Source: Paraburkholderia xenovorans LB400 (GTDB lineage: Bacteria > Pseudomonadota > Gammaproteobacteria > Burkholderiales > Burkholderiaceae). Taken from it: a stretch of 64,000 nucleotides of DNA. Positions 36,599-50,170 of this stretch are shown piece by piece (within the stretch, counting starts at the first letter, position 1; every line of letters begins with the position of its first letter). Made by a program: the position numbers and the translations under genes. The stretch spans positions 4,278,001-4,342,000 of the forward strand of contig NC_007951.1 in the NCBI RefSeq assembly GCF_000013645.1, written 5' to 3'. The notes under the pieces were generated by a model. It was not told the DNA's origin. It searched no databases and saw only the letters and a program-made list of their open reading frames with translations.

Positions 36599-37348
36599 AT
36601 GCTGGATCGTGAAGGCTTTCGCCCGAACGTCGGCATCATCCTCTTGAACGCGCACAACGAGGTGTTTTGGGGCAAACGGCTCCGTGAACATTCCTGGCAG
36701 TTTCCGCAAGGGGGCATCAAGTACGGAGAGACCCCCGTGCAAGCGATGTATCGGGAGTTACACGAAGAAACCGGGCTGCTTCCTGAGCACGTCAAGGTGA
36801 TTGGTCGCACGCGCGACTGGTTGCGTTACGAGGTGCCTGACAAGTTCATCAAGCGCGAAGTACGCGGTCACTACCGCGGCCAGAAACAAATCTGGTTTTT
36901 GCTCCGGATGGTTGGACGCGACTGCGACATCTGCTTGCGCGCCACCGACCACCCTGAGTTCGATGCGTGGCGCTGGAACGAGTACTGGGTGCCGCTCGAC
37001 TGTGTGATCGAGTTCAAGCGGGATGTGTATCAGTTGGCGCTGACGGAGCTGTCCCGTTTCATGCGCCGGGCTGCGCCGCGTGCGGAAAAACCTGGCGGGC
37101 ATCATGGGCCGCGTTATCCCCGGATAGCGTCGTCAATGGAAAGTCCGCCGGATTCCACGGTAATGACGGTGACCACCGTAACATCGGTGACCACCGTCAG
37201 CATCGAAACATCGGTTCACGCCACGATCGCGTCCGATTGCGGTCCGGGCTCCGGGTCAGCGGCCGAGGTAGGCGCCGCGCCGGAACACGAAGACGAATCG
37301 GCGCGCGAAACGGCCGGCTCGCTGTTCCGCCCGGGCGTGCGCAATTAA
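36599..37348 (+). CDS. rppH: RNA pyrophosphohydrolase with C-terminal extension
   Basis: Nudix enzyme that removes pyrophosphate from mRNA 5' ends and triggers decay. 249 aa. The first 165 residues are typical Rpp[25 protein letters not shown], and the Nudix box [23 protein letters not shown]. E. coli RppH has 176 residues, so about 70 C-terminal residues are extra. They are disordered and include a repeated [11 protein letters not shown] tract and an acidic end. Start at ATG 36599 is supported by AAGGTGG and by the universal [10 protein letters not shown] beginning. Confidence 0.95.
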   Translation: MLDREGFRPNVGIILLNAHNEVFWGKRLREHSWQFPQGGIKYGETPVQAMYRELHEETGLLPEHVKVIGRTRDWLRYEVPDKFIKREVRGHYRGQKQIWFLLRMVGRDCDICLRATDHPEFDAWRWNEYWVPLDCVIEFKRDVYQLALTELSRFMRRAAPRAEKPGGHHGPRYPRIASSMESPPDSTVMTVTTVTSVTTVSIETSVHATIASDCGPGSGSAAEVGAAPEHEDESARETAGSLFRPGVRN

Positions 37349-37425
37349 CAACTCTGTGCGGCTGTCCACGCCGCCTCTCTCTGGCGCGGCTCGTCGAGCC
37401 GCGCCAGTGTTTCGAGGAAATCATA

Positions 37426-37983
37426 TTGAAAGCACTTGCTCTCGTCGTGGCGTGCGTCGCCACCGGCGCCCTGCTGGCTGGCTGTTCGAGCGCCGGCAAA
37501 CCTACCAATAAAGACGACAGCGCGTTTACGTATTTGCTGGACCGGCAGAGCAACTGGGTTGAGAACAAGGTGGACACGCTGCCGCCGCTGCCGCAAGACT
37601 CGAATCTGCTGCCCTTCGAAGTTTCCGGCAATACGCCGCTGCAGTTCGCGGTCGATCGCAACTCGCTCACCGTCGGCACCGACGGCGTGGTCCGCTACAC
37701 AGTAGTCGTAACGAGCGCGAGCGGCGCTCGCAATGTGAACTACGAAGGGATCCGCTGCGACACATACGAATGGCGCCTGTATGCCGGCCTCAATGCGGAT
37801 CACGACGGGTGGGACACAACGGTCGCCAACGATTTCACGCGCATCGAGAACGGCACACTGAACGCTTACCATGCGGCGCTGTATCAGGATTATCTGTGCG
37901 CGAACAAGATGCCGATGGGGAATGCGAAGACGATTCTGGAGAACATCCGCTACAAGCGCACCGCGAGTTCGTTGATCCACTGA
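37426..37983 (+). CDS. CNP1-like family lipoprotein
   Basis: 185 aa, function unknown. Lipoprotein signal LKALALVVACVATGALLAGC, then a periplasmic domain with YEGIRCDTYEWRLYAG, typical of CNP1-like proteins found next to rppH and proB in betaproteobacteria. The start is a TTG at 37426 with GAGG 8 nt upstream; no ATG lies at a sensible place before the lipobox. Ends before a strong bidirectional terminator. Confidence 0.82.
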   Translation: MKALALVVACVATGALLAGCSSAGKPTNKDDSAFTYLLDRQSNWVENKVDTLPPLPQDSNLLPFEVSGNTPLQFAVDRNSLTVGTDGVVRYTVVVTSASGARNVNYEGIRCDTYEWRLYAGLNADHDGWDTTVANDFTRIENGTLNAYHAALYQDYLCANKMPMGNAKTILENIRYKRTASSLIH

Positions 37984-38035
37984 GGCGCTTTGCTGAGCGC
38001 GCTTTGAATTTGAGCACGTTTGACTCGCAGACAAG

Positions 38036-38074
38036 AAAAAAAGCCGTTCCAGCTTCCTGCTGGAACGGCTTTTT
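38036..38074. terminator. Bidirectional intrinsic terminator
   Basis: AAAAAGCCGTTCCAGC / GCTGGAACGGCTTTTT, a 16-bp stem with a 5-nt loop, A-rich on one side and T-rich on the other, between the convergent CNP1-like and proB genes. Confidence 0.92.
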
Positions 38075-38115
38075 ATTTGCCGTGCTCGTATGCGCGCGCC
38101 CCGCCGGTTAGTGAC

Positions 38116-39234
38116 TCAGACCAGCACCAGGTTGTCGCGGTGAATCAACTCAGGCTCCAGCATGTAGCCAAGCACCGATTCGATTTCGCCACTCGGCCGC
38201 CGCTGGATCAGCTTGGTTTCAGCGCTGCTGTAGTTGGTCAGTCCGCGCGCCACTTCTCGCCCCGCGGCGCTCAGACAGGCAATCACCTCACCGCGCGCAA
38301 ACGCGCCCTGAACGCCGACGATACCAATGGGCAGCAGGCTCTTGCCGCCTTCGGTGAGTTTTTCGACTGCGCCGTCGTCGATCACCACGTGACCACGCAC
38401 CTGCAGATGATCCGCCATCCATTGCTTGCGCGCCGCCATCCGTGCCGTGCGTGCGATCAACTGCGTGCCGATCGCCTCGCCCGAAGCGAGCCGCGACAGC
38501 ACGTCCACTTCGCGCCCGCTCGCGATCACCGTATTCGCGCCGCTGTGAGCCGCACGCTTGGCGGCCAGAATCTTGGTCAGCATGCCCCCGCGCCCGAGGC
38601 TCGAACCCGCGCCGCCCGCCATTGCTTCCAGTTCCGGCGCGCCGGCATCGGCCTGCTGGACGAGGGTGGCGGCCGGATCCTTGCGCGGGTCGGCGGTAAA
38701 GAGCCCTTGCTGATCGGTGAGGATGACGAGTGCGTCCCCCTCGATCAGGTTCGCGACGAGTGCGCCCAACGTGTCGTTGTCGCCGAATTTGATTTCGTCG
38801 GTAACGACCGTGTCGTTCTCGTTGATGATCGGCACCACGCCCAGGCGCAACAGCGTGAGCAGCGTGGAGCGCGCATTCAGATAGCGTTCGCGGTCGGCAA
38901 GGTCGGCGTGAGTCAGCAGAATCTGCGCGGTCTGAATGGAATGCTCGGCAAAGCGGCTTTCGTAGACCTGTGCGAGACCCATCTGGCCAACGGCCGCGGC
39001 CGCCTGCAGTTCGTCGATTTCGCGAGGCCGCCTGGTCCAGCCGAGCCGTTGCATCCCTTCGGCGATGGCGCCCGAACTCACGAGCACCACCTCCTTGCCT
39101 TGCGCGCGCAGCGCGGCAATCTGTCCGGCCCAGCGGCCGATAGCGGCATGATCGAGGCCGCGCCCGTCATTCGTGACGAGGCTCGAACCCACTTTCACTA
39201 CCAATCGCCGTGAATCTGCGATGACGGAACGCAT
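38116..39234 (-). CDS. proB: Glutamate 5-kinase
   Basis: First step of proline synthesis. 372 aa. Amino-acid kinase domain: [50 protein letters not shown], and [15 protein letters not shown]-terminal PUA domain follows (about 278-372: [13 protein letters not shown]). Start taken at ATG 39234 ([16 protein letters not shown]); the longer frame overlaps obgE. Lies 71 bp downstream of obgE. Confidence 0.96.
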   Translation of the reverse strand: MRSVIADSRRLVVKVGSSLVTNDGRGLDHAAIGRWAGQIAALRAQGKEVVLVSSGAIAEGMQRLGWTRRPREIDELQAAAAVGQMGLAQVYESRFAEHSIQTAQILLTHADLADRERYLNARSTLLTLLRLGVVPIINENDTVVTDEIKFGDNDTLGALVANLIEGDALVILTDQQGLFTADPRKDPAATLVQQADAGAPELEAMAGGAGSSLGRGGMLTKILAAKRAAHSGANTVIASGREVDVLSRLASGEAIGTQLIARTARMAARKQWMADHLQVRGHVVIDDGAVEKLTEGGKSLLPIGIVGVQGAFARGEVIACLSAAGREVARGLTNYSSAETKLIQRRPSGEIESVLGYMLEPELIHRDNLVLV

Positions 39235-39305
39235 TATGCGCAGTCTCCCAAGATGACGCGTGATGCAAACCGGCAGCCCGCTCGGGTGCCGGTGCTCGAG
39301 CTTTC

Positions 39306-40520
<1,215 letters not shown>

Positions 40521-40597
40521 TCAATCGACCGAACAGCATAGGCGCGCGGCGTGAGCGCATGCACTCACGCTCGTTCATCCGGAAAAAACCGCCGCAA

Positions 40598-40633
40598 TAA
40601 AAAAAGCCCCGCTAACTTCGCGGGGCCTTTTTT
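40598..40633 (-). terminator. Intrinsic terminator after rpmA
   Basis: GCCCCGC/GCGGGGC 7-bp stem with a 7-nt loop, flanked by A7 on the left and T6 on the right; works on the minus strand for rplU-rpmA and possibly on both. Confidence 0.85.
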
Positions 40634-40662
40634 CCGGTCCTGAAGCCCGTGCCTGAGTAAGC

Positions 40663-40926
40663 TCAGACTGCTGCCGGGACGACGTTGACCATGTGCTTCT
40701 TCGCTGCGCCCTTCGTCGAGAAATTGACGTGGCCGTCCGTCAGCGCGAACAAGGTGTGATCCTTGCCCATACCGACGTTTTCGCCCGGGTGCATACGCGT
40801 GCCGCGTTGGCGAACGATGATGCCGCCAGCGTTGATAGCCTGACCGCCGTAAACCTTCACGCCGAGACGCTTCGATTCGGAGTCGCGGCCGTTCCGGGAC
40901 GATCCGCCTGCCTTTTTGTGTGCCAT
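40663..40926 (-). CDS. rpmA: 50S ribosomal protein L27
   Basis: 87 aa. [20 protein letters not shown] and [17 protein letters not shown] are the invariant L27 N-terminal and central motifs. There is no cleavable N-terminal extension. Lies 25 bp after rplU. Confidence 0.98.
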   Translation of the reverse strand: MAHKKAGGSSRNGRDSESKRLGVKVYGGQAINAGGIIVRQRGTRMHPGENVGMGKDHTLFALTDGHVNFSTKGAAKKHMVNVVPAAV

Positions 40927-40951
40927 TTGATTTGCTCCTTAACCGGTGCGC

Positions 40952-41263
40952 TTACGCGTTGATCGCGTCGATGCGCAGTTCGGTATAGTTCTGGCGGTGG
41001 CCGCCATGCTTCTGGTAGTGCTTCCGGCGACGCATCTTGAAGATGGTCACTTTTGCGTGACGACCTTGCGACACGACGGTAGCCTTGACGGAAGCCCCAC
41101 TGACCAGCGGCGTACCGAACTTAATCGATTCGCCTTCGCCCACTGCGAGAACCTGGTCGAGCGTGATTTCAGCGTCAATGTCTGCCGGTATCTGTTCTAC
41201 TTTAAGTTTTTCGCCGACGGCAACTTTATACTGCTTGCCACCGGTTTTTATGACCGCGTACAT
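40952..41263 (-). CDS. rplU: 50S ribosomal protein L21
   Basis: 103 aa, [14 protein letters not shown] start and the C-terminal [16 protein letters not shown] rRNA-binding motif. First gene of rplU-rpmA and divergent from ispB; 239 bp between the starts hold both promoters, which I could not place. Confidence 0.98.
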   Translation of the reverse strand: MYAVIKTGGKQYKVAVGEKLKVEQIPADIDAEITLDQVLAVGEGESIKFGTPLVSGASVKATVVSQGRHAKVTIFKMRRRKHYQKHGGHRQNYTELRIDAINA

Positions 41264-41502
41264 TGAGAACCTCACTCTGTGTTCATTTTTCCCACGCACC
41301 GCGCGCGGAAACCCGTGATTATACATAGAGTTAGCTGCTCGGTCAAAACTCGTTGAGAGCCGCCGCGCGTCGCGCCCGGCGCCTTGCCGCAAAGCTGCGG
41401 CGCGCGGCTCTGCCGCAGCCCGGAACGCGCCGCGCGGCAGCCTGCGACCCGGAACTGCCGCGATTCGCCTTATAATTCGCGGCACTACCCAACTCAGCCA
41501 TC

Positions 41503-42495
41503 ATGTCGTCGACTGCCACTCCCTCCTCCAACGCCGCCAGCCTGCTCGCTCCGATCGCCGAAGACATGCAGCAGGTCAATCGCGTCATACGGCACCGCCT
41601 TGCGTCCGACGTGATGCTGATCAACCAGATTTCGGAGTACATCATCAGCGCCGGCGGCAAACGCCTGCGGCCCGCGCTGCTGTTGCTGGTGGCCGGCGCG
41701 CTGGGTGAAACCACGGGGCACCGGCACGAACTGGCGGCGGTCGTCGAATTCATCCATACGGCCACGCTGCTGCACGACGACGTGGTCGACGAATCCGACC
41801 TGCGGCGCGGCCGGCAGACGGCCAATGCGCTGTTCGGCAACGCCGCGAGCGTGCTGGTGGGCGACTTCCTGTACTCGCGCTCGTTCCAGATGATGGTCGG
41901 CGTGGGCAAGATGCGCGTCATGGAAATTCTGTCGGAGGCGACCAACATCATCTCCGAAGGCGAAGTGCTGCAACTCCTCAACATGCACGACGCCGACGTG
42001 GACGAAGCCCGCTACATGCAGGTGATTCGCTACAAGACCGCCAAGCTGTTCGAGGCCGCGGCCCAACTCGGCGCGGTGCTGGCCGGTTCGGACGCGAAAA
42101 CCGAAGCGGCGGCGGCGGAATTCGGCCGGCGCATCGGCACCGCTTTCCAGATCATGGACGACTGGCTCGACTACACGGGCACGGCCGAGTCGATGGGAAA
42201 AAATGCCGGCGACGACCTTCGCGAAGGCAAGCCAACGCTCCCGCTGATCTATCTGATCGAACGCGGCACGCCGGAGCAATCGGCGCTGGCGCGCGAAGCG
42301 ATCGAGCAAGGCGGCACGGATCGTTTCGACACCATTTTCGAGGCAATCACGCGTTCCGGCGCGCTGGATCACACGCTCGAATGCGCGAAACAGGAAGCCC
42401 AGGCGGCCGCGGCAGCAATTTCTTCGTTTCCGGATTCCATTTTCAAAGATAGCCTGCTAGAATTATGTTCTTACTCGACGGCAAGACAGTCTTGA
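41503..42495 (+). CDS. ispB: Octaprenyl/polyprenyl diphosphate synthase
   Basis: Makes the isoprenoid side chain of ubiquinone. 330 aa. Both aspartate-rich motifs are present (LLHDDVVDESDLRRG near residue 87, and FQIMDDWLDYTG near 214) plus GGKRLRPALL. Chain length (likely C40) is inferred from the E. coli-type gene order beside rplU-rpmA. Followed closely by tRNA-Pro. Confidence 0.94.
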   Translation: MSSTATPSSNAASLLAPIAEDMQQVNRVIRHRLASDVMLINQISEYIISAGGKRLRPALLLLVAGALGETTGHRHELAAVVEFIHTATLLHDDVVDESDLRRGRQTANALFGNAASVLVGDFLYSRSFQMMVGVGKMRVMEILSEATNIISEGEVLQLLNMHDADVDEARYMQVIRYKTAKLFEAAAQLGAVLAGSDAKTEAAAAEFGRRIGTAFQIMDDWLDYTGTAESMGKNAGDDLREGKPTLPLIYLIERGTPEQSALAREAIEQGGTDRFDTIFEAITRSGALDHTLECAKQEAQAAAAAISSFPDSIFKDSLLELCSYSTARQS

Positions 42496-42543
42496 ACGGG
42501 ACTGAAAGGCCGGCTTAGTCTGAATCGAGTCCGCAGTACAAAT

Positions 42544-42620
42544 CGGGGTGTAGCTTAGCCTGGTAGAGCGCTACGTTCGGGACGTAGAGGCCGGAGGTTC
42601 GAATCCTCTCACCCCGACCA
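42544..42620 (+). tRNA. tRNA-Pro (anticodon CGG)
   Basis: 77 nt with encoded CCA. Acceptor CGGGGTG/CACCCCG with C1-G72 (typical of bacterial tRNA-Pro). D-arm is TAGCTTAGCCTGGTA, anticodon stem CTACG/CGTAG with loop TTCGGGA (anticodon CGG, reading CCG), and T-loop GTTCGAATC. A terminator follows at 42648. Confidence 0.96.
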
Positions 42621-42647
42621 GATATTCGCCTTGTTAGCCCAAGGCTC

Positions 42648-42679
42648 AAAAAACCGCCCAGCTTGCTCGGCGGTTTTTT
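42648..42679 (+). terminator. Intrinsic terminator after tRNA-Pro
   Basis: AAAAAACCGCC / GGCGGTTTTTT with a 10-nt loop and T6, 28 bp after the tRNA. Confidence 0.85.
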
Positions 42680-42822
42680 GTTCTGGATCACGCAAATTGC
42701 ACGTTTCACGCGCAACGCCCTGCGCCGTTGCCGCCCGCCCTGTCTTTCGCCGCCAGCCGCGAAGGCTCCGGCAAACCCCTCTGCTATATTCTCTCCATCC
42801 TTTCCCCTATCCTTCACGACGC

Positions 42823-44121
42823 GTGGAACAACTTCCCTTATGGGCGCAGATCGGCGCCGTCTTTCTGCTGCTTATCTGCTCGAGTTTTTTTTCGAGCTCC
42901 GAAACGGCAATGATGGCGATCAACCGCCATCGCCTGAAACATCTCGCCAACCAGAACGCGCTCGGCGCGAAAACCACTCAGGGTCTGCTGGCGCACACCG
43001 ATCAACTGCTGAGCGTCGTGCTGATCGGCAACAACCTGTTCAATACGATCATTCCGGTGCTCACCACCTCGATCGCGCTGCACACGTTCGGCCGCAACAA
43101 CCTGGTGCTGTCGATCGCGACCGGGATCGTCGCGTTTCTGATCATCGTGTTCGCGGAGATCACGCCGAAGATCGTCGGCGCAACGTTCCCGGAAAAGATC
43201 GCGCTACCGGCCAGCCTGCTGATCGCGCCGATGATGCGTGTCGCCAAACCGCTCATCTGGTTCGTCAATCTGTTTGCGAACGGCATCCTGCGCGTGCTGC
43301 ACATCAATACGAAAGGCGCGCGCGATCAGCGCCTCTCTACCGAAGAGTTGCGTACCATCGTGCTCGAGTCCGGCAGCTTCATGCCGACCAAGCACCGCAG
43401 CATTCTGCTGAACCTGTTCGACCTCGAAAACATTTCCGTCGACGACGTAATGATCCCGCGCCGCCGCATCGAGGCGCTCGACTTCGACGCGCCGTTCGAA
43501 CAGATCCTGCATCAGCTGGAAACCTGCTATCACAACAAGCTGATCGTCTATCAAGGCGACATCGACCGGGTGCTCGGCGTGCTGCACGTACGCAAGACCC
43601 TGGCCGCCCTGCACAACCAGGAACTGGAGCGCGAAACGCTGCGCGAGCTGCTGGCCGAGCCGTACTTCGTGCCAAGCGGCACGCCCGTGTTCCAGCAACT
43701 GCAATTCTTCCAGGAGAGCCGTCACCGCACGGCGCTGGTCGTCAACGAATACGGCGAGTTGCAGGGCCTCGTCACGCCGGAAGACATCATTGAAGAACTG
43801 ATCGGCGAATTCACCACTTCGATTCCGCGTAGCGCCAATTCGCGCGGCGGCTGGAACGAGAGCGGCGAATGCATCGTGGCAGGCAGCATGCCGCTGCGCG
43901 AATTGAACCGCTGGCTGCAACTCACGCTCCCCACCGACGGGCCGAAAACGCTCAATGGCCTGATCCTCGAAATTCTCGAAGATATTCCCGACGGCGACGT
44001 GTGCGTGCAGATCGGCGAAGTCAAACTGGAAGTGATGCGTAGCGACGATCAGGCGATTCGCACCGTCAAGCTGTTCAGGCCGCCGGTGCGCGCGAAAGCC
44101 ACTAAGGTCTTGCGCAGCTAG
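42823..44121 (+). CDS. CorC/HlyC-type CNNM-CBS membrane transporter
   Basis: 432 aa. N-terminal CNNM (DUF21) domain with about four membrane helices (residues 5-150: VFLLLICSSFFSSSETAMMA, GNNLFNTIIPVLTTSIAL, VFAEITPKIVGATFPEK). Two CBS domains follow (about 205-330, VNEYGELQGLVTPEDIIEE) and then a CorC_HlyC C-terminal domain. The family (YfjD/CorB-like) is linked to Mg/Co efflux, and the haemolysin label is historical. Start GTG 42823 keeps the first helix; no ATG does, and the ribosome site is weak. Confidence 0.9.
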   Translation: MEQLPLWAQIGAVFLLLICSSFFSSSETAMMAINRHRLKHLANQNALGAKTTQGLLAHTDQLLSVVLIGNNLFNTIIPVLTTSIALHTFGRNNLVLSIATGIVAFLIIVFAEITPKIVGATFPEKIALPASLLIAPMMRVAKPLIWFVNLFANGILRVLHINTKGARDQRLSTEELRTIVLESGSFMPTKHRSILLNLFDLENISVDDVMIPRRRIEALDFDAPFEQILHQLETCYHNKLIVYQGDIDRVLGVLHVRKTLAALHNQELERETLRELLAEPYFVPSGTPVFQQLQFFQESRHRTALVVNEYGELQGLVTPEDIIEELIGEFTTSIPRSANSRGGWNESGECIVAGSMPLRELNRWLQLTLPTDGPKTLNGLILEILEDIPDGDVCVQIGEVKLEVMRSDDQAIRTVKLFRPPVRAKATKVLRS

Positions 44122-44251
44122 GCGCGACACGGCACAGCATCGCATAGGCGCACGGCGCGCGCCATTAGCCAAATGGCTGAATGGCGGCGCCCACCGCCGT
44201 ACCGGAAGATGAAGCCGTCGTGTTCTACAGGCGGCTCATCACCGGTCTCTC

Positions 44252-45543
<1,292 letters not shown>

Positions 45544-45547
<4 letters not shown>

Positions 45548-46773
45548 ATACGGTCACGACTCATCGGCCTCCGGCCGCCGATATGCGTTTCAAATGGCGC
45601 GGCGTCGACGCCGACGGCGTACGGAAAAACGGCGCCCTCATCGCACCCGACGCGGCCGCCGCACGCACGCTGCTCAAACGCGACAACCTGTTCGTCATCG
45701 AACTGACCGCGCAGGGTCCGGCACCGCGCCCGAGCGCCCGCGCCGCGGACATCACGCTGTTCACCCGGCAGCTCGCCAGCCTGCTGCGCGCCGGCCTGCC
45801 GCTCGCGCCCGCGCTGGACCTGCTCGCGCAAGCGCAGGCTTCGCGCCGCCAAGGCATGCCGAGGATCGTCGGCGCTCTGGCGCGCGACATCACCGGCGGG
45901 CTGCGTTTCTCGGCGGCATTGCAGCGGCACCCAGCGCAATTCAACGCGCTGTACTGCCAGCTCGTCGAAGTCGGCGAGGCGGCCGGCGCGCTGGCGGCCG
46001 TCCTCGCCCGCATCGCCGAGGACCGCGAACGCGCCGCCGCGCAGCGTGCGAAAGTGCGCGCGGCACTTACCTATCCCGTCGCGATACTCGTGCTGGCCCT
46101 GGCGATTACCGCGGCTTTGCTCGTGTGGGTCGTGCCGACGTTCCAGCAGATCTTCGACGGCTTCGGCGCGAGACTGCCCGCGCCGACGCAGTTCGTGCTG
46201 GCGTTGTCGTCCGGCTTGGCGCGATGGTGCGTACCGGCGTTCGCCATGATCCTTGCAGCGAGCTGGGCGGCGACATTTCTGCTGCGACGTTCAGAAGCCG
46301 CGCGCATCCGCTTTGCGCGCGCATCGCTGACAATACCGGTCGCCGGTCCGCTGCTGCGCACGCTGTGCGCGGCGCGCTGGAGCCGCGCGCTCGGCACGTT
46401 GCTATCAGCCGGCACGCCGCTCGCCGACGCTTTCGGTTCACTGACTCACGCCACCGGCAACGCCTTCTTCGACCGTGCCACCGTGGAAATCGCCGCGCGG
46501 CTTCGGCGCGGCGAACGGCTTGCCGCCGCCATGCGCGAAGCGCGCTGCTTCCCGCCCGAGGTCGTACAGCCGATCGCGGTTGCCGAGGAGTCCGGAGCAC
46601 TCGACACCATGCTGATCGATGTAGCGTCGCTCGCCGATCGTCAGGTAGACGAAAAGATCGGCACGCTCTCGAGCCTGTGCGAGCCGCTCGTCATCATCGT
46701 GCTGGGCGCGCTGGTCGGCGGCCTCGTGATCGCGATGTATCTTCCCATTATTCAACTCGGCAACGTGGTGTAG
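45544..46773 (+). CDS. pilC: Type IV pilus/type II secretion inner-membrane platform protein
   Basis: 409 aa, two T2SSF domains with about three membrane helices (near residues 175-197, 225-247, and the C-terminal VIIVLGALVGGLVIAMYLPI). Motifs FTRQLASLLRAGLPLAPALD and the second-half SRALGTLLSAGTPLADAF are the family repeats. It works with PilB to insert or extract pilin subunits. ATG overlaps the pilB stop (ATGA), and pilD follows after 27 bp. Confidence 0.93.
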
Positions 46774-46800
46774 GATCGCAGCCGAATCCATCGTTTATCC

Positions 46801-47757
46801 ATGCGGGCAACAACTTTTCTCGTGCCAGACACTTCTTCCAGCCTGCTGTCGGGCTTACTGCCCGGCCGCATCGATCACTTCGCAACCGGGCTCGGTTTCG
46901 CGTTCGGCAGCTTGCCCACCGGTCTGCAGATGACGTTCGCCGTCGTGTTCGGCCTCGTGATCGGCAGCTTCCTGAACGTGGTCGTGCATCGGCTGCCGAT
47001 CATGCTCGAACGTGCATGGCAAGCGGAATTCAACGAGGCCGCCGGTGAACCGCCGCAACCGGAACAAGATGGCCTGCCGGCGCGCTACAACCTGTGGGTG
47101 CCGCGCAGCGCGTGTCCCCATTGCGGCCACGTGTTGAGCGCGTGGGAGAATCTGCCGGTGCTCAGTTATGTGTTGTTGCGCGGGCGTTGTTCCGCATGCA
47201 AGGCTCATGTGAGCCTGCGTTATCCGCTGCTCGAAATCGCCAGTGCCGCGCTCGCGGCCGGCTCGCTTGCGCTGTTCGGCCCGACTCTCACGGCGCTCGC
47301 CGCCTTCGGACTGTGCGCCGCGTTGCTCGCAATGAGCGCGATCGACATCGACACCCACCTGCTGCCCGACTCGCTGACATTGCCGTTGCTGTGGGCGGGC
47401 ATCATCGTCAACTTCAACGGCATGTTTGCGAATCTGCACGACGCGGTGCTCGGGGCGATCTTCGGCTATCTGGTGCTGTGGGTCGTGCATTGGCTGTTTC
47501 GCCTCGTACGCGGCGTCGAAGGCATGGGTTACGGCGATTTCAAACTGCTCGCGGCGCTCGGCGCGTGGCTCGGCTGGGCAGCGCTGCCGCAGATCGTGCT
47601 GATCGCGGCGGTGGCGGGCGCTGTCATCGGCCTGCTGGCAACATGGCGCGGCCGCATGCGTTTCGAAGAGCCATTGCCGTTCGGGCCGTTTCTCGCGGCA
47701 GGCGGCGCACTCACACTGTTTCTCGGCACACCGCTTTATCTGGCTCTGGGGGGCTGA
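46801..47757 (+). CDS. pilD: Prepilin peptidase/N-methyltransferase
   Basis: Cleaves and methylates type IV pilins and pseudopilins. 318 aa. Seen: the cytoplasmic zinc site CPHCGHVLSAWENLP ... GRCSACKAH (two CxxC), a catalytic Asp in SAIDIDTHLLPDSLTL, and the second in GMGYGDFKLLAALGAW (GxGD). About seven membrane helices. Only three base pairs lie before coaE, so the pil genes and coaE are probably one unit. Confidence 0.95.
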   Translation: MRATTFLVPDTSSSLLSGLLPGRIDHFATGLGFAFGSLPTGLQMTFAVVFGLVIGSFLNVVVHRLPIMLERAWQAEFNEAAGEPPQPEQDGLPARYNLWVPRSACPHCGHVLSAWENLPVLSYVLLRGRCSACKAHVSLRYPLLEIASAALAAGSLALFGPTLTALAAFGLCAALLAMSAIDIDTHLLPDSLTLPLLWAGIIVNFNGMFANLHDAVLGAIFGYLVLWVVHWLFRLVRGVEGMGYGDFKLLAALGAWLGWAALPQIVLIAAVAGAVIGLLATWRGRMRFEEPLPFGPFLAAGGALTLFLGTPLYLALGG

Positions 47758-47760
47758 AGC

Positions 47761-48363
47761 ATGTTTGCTGTGGGATTGACCGGCGGCATAGGCAGCGGCA
47801 AATCGACTGTGGCCGACCTGTTTGCCGCGCACGGCGTGCCGCTCGTCGACACCGACCTGATCGCGCACCGCATCACCGCGCCGCACGGCATGGCAATGCC
47901 GCAGATCGCCGCCGAGTTCGGCGATGCGTTCGTCGCCGCCGACGGTTCGCTCGACCGCGCCCGCATGCGAACGCTCGTTTTCAGCGACGACAGCGCGCTC
48001 AAACGCCTCGAAGGCATCACGCATCCGTTGATTCGTGCGGAGACCGAACGCGAACAGCGCGAGGCCCACGGTCCCTACGTGATCGTCGTAGTGCCGCTGC
48101 TGGTCGAATCCGGCACGTGGAAAAACCGCGTGAACCGCGTGCTGACGGTCGACTGCAGCGTGGAAACGCAGATCTCGCGCGTGATGAGCCGCAACAATTT
48201 CAGCCGAGCACAGGTGCTGGCGATCATCGCCCGCCAGGCCACGCGCGAAGCGCGCCTCGCCGCGGCCGACGACGTAATCGACAACGACAACGTATCGCTC
48301 GAAGCGCTCAGGGCGCAAGTCGACGCGCAGCATCGCGTGTATCTGTCGCTCGCCGGCGCATGA
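47761..48363 (+). CDS. coaE: Dephospho-CoA kinase
   Basis: Last step of coenzyme A synthesis. 200 aa. P-loop [17 protein letters not shown] at residues 5-21, [25 protein letters not shown], and the lid Arg-rich segment [12 protein letters not shown]. The order pilD-coaE-zapD-yacG is strongly conserved in beta- and gammaproteobacteria. Confidence 0.97.
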   Translation: MFAVGLTGGIGSGKSTVADLFAAHGVPLVDTDLIAHRITAPHGMAMPQIAAEFGDAFVAADGSLDRARMRTLVFSDDSALKRLEGITHPLIRAETEREQREAHGPYVIVVVPLLVESGTWKNRVNRVLTVDCSVETQISRVMSRNNFSRAQVLAIIARQATREARLAAADDVIDNDNVSLEALRAQVDAQHRVYLSLAGA

Positions 48364-48485
48364 GGCCGACGCGTCGTTCAGCAAACCCCGATTGAACTTC
48401 ACGGCCATGCGCCTGCCAAAAGCGCGTTGAAAACCGCCCGCAACAAGTGAAAAAAGTTGCGAATGCGCGCTGAAAAAGTGCGTGA

Positions 48486-49312
<827 letters not shown>

Positions 49313-49457
49313 TCGCGCTCGCAAGCGCCTGTCACGCTTAACCCGCTTGAACCTGGCCTTGCCTGGCCGATCCGAACCGAAGGGGCGCGCCTTTAAAGCG
49401 GCGAAAAATGCCCCTATATTCGTTACTTGTTCCGTTTGCGATTAACTGCCTGACCGT

Positions 49458-49655
49458 ATGCCTACTGTCGTCAAATGCCCTACTTGCGGAAAGGACGTCC
49501 GCTGGACACCTGAAAACCGCTTCCGTCCCTTCTGCTCCGACCGCTGCAAGCAGATCGATCTCGGCGCCTGGGCCACTGAGAAGTATAAGATCGGTGGATC
49601 CGAGCAGGAAGCGTCGTCGGACGAGACGCCTGGCGGGGATTACACGCCGCACTGA
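49458..49655 (+). CDS. yacG: DNA gyrase inhibitor YacG
   Basis: 65 aa zinc protein. [12 protein letters not shown] ... [21 protein letters not shown] shows the four Cys ligands and the C-terminal signature. In E. coli YacG binds GyrB and blocks DNA binding. Last gene of the pil-coaE-zapD-yacG group; 79 bp to the convergent mutT. Confidence 0.96.
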   Translation: MPTVVKCPTCGKDVRWTPENRFRPFCSDRCKQIDLGAWATEKYKIGGSEQEASSDETPGGDYTPH

Positions 49656-49733
49656 GCGCGGCCCGCTGTCCGGGTCGCGCGGGCTGGTGCTGCTAACGCA
49701 GCGCCCGTTGCCGCGCGCCCGTCTTCTTTCGTT

Positions 49734-50162
49734 TCAGTTCTTCTTCTCGGCCGCGAGCCATTCCAGCACTGGAATGGTCGCCGGCAACAGCGGCTCGACA
49801 TTCGCGGGCAGCGTCTGCCAGACAAAAGCCTGACCTTCGCGGCCGTGCGGCTCGCCGGACCACTGCGTCACCTTGCAGAAAAAAAGCCGCACATAGGCGT
49901 GCGGGTAGTCGTGTTCGAGCGTATGCCAGAGGTGGCTCACCTTAACGTCGATACCCAGTTCCTCGTGCAGTTCACGAGCGAGCGCGGCCTCGACCGACTC
50001 GCCCGCTTCCAGCTTGCCGCCCGGAAACTCCCAGTACCCTTCGTACGGCTTGCCGGAGGGGCGCTGCGCGAGCAGATAGCGCCCATCGGGCTGAACCAGC
50101 ACGCCGACGGCAACTTCCGTCACCTTGCGGCCGGCGGCGTTCTTCTGCGTGTCGTCGCTCAT
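49734..50162 (-). CDS. mutT: 8-oxo-dGTP diphosphatase MutT-like (Nudix)
   Basis: 142 aa. Nudix box GGKLEAGESVEAALARELHE then ELGI (GxxxxxExxxxxxxREUxEExGU), and the substrate part WEFPGGKLE. As in E. coli the gene follows secA (here with argJ and a DUF815 gene between), which supports MutT. Start taken at ATG 50162, 8 bp after the upstream stop; a longer open frame exists but lies over the DUF815 gene. Confidence 0.9.
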   Translation of the reverse strand: MSDDTQKNAAGRKVTEVAVGVLVQPDGRYLLAQRPSGKPYEGYWEFPGGKLEAGESVEAALARELHEELGIDVKVSHLWHTLEHDYPHAYVRLFFCKVTQWSGEPHGREGQAFVWQTLPANVEPLLPATIPVLEWLAAEKKN

Positions 50163-50170
50163 GCCGAGGC

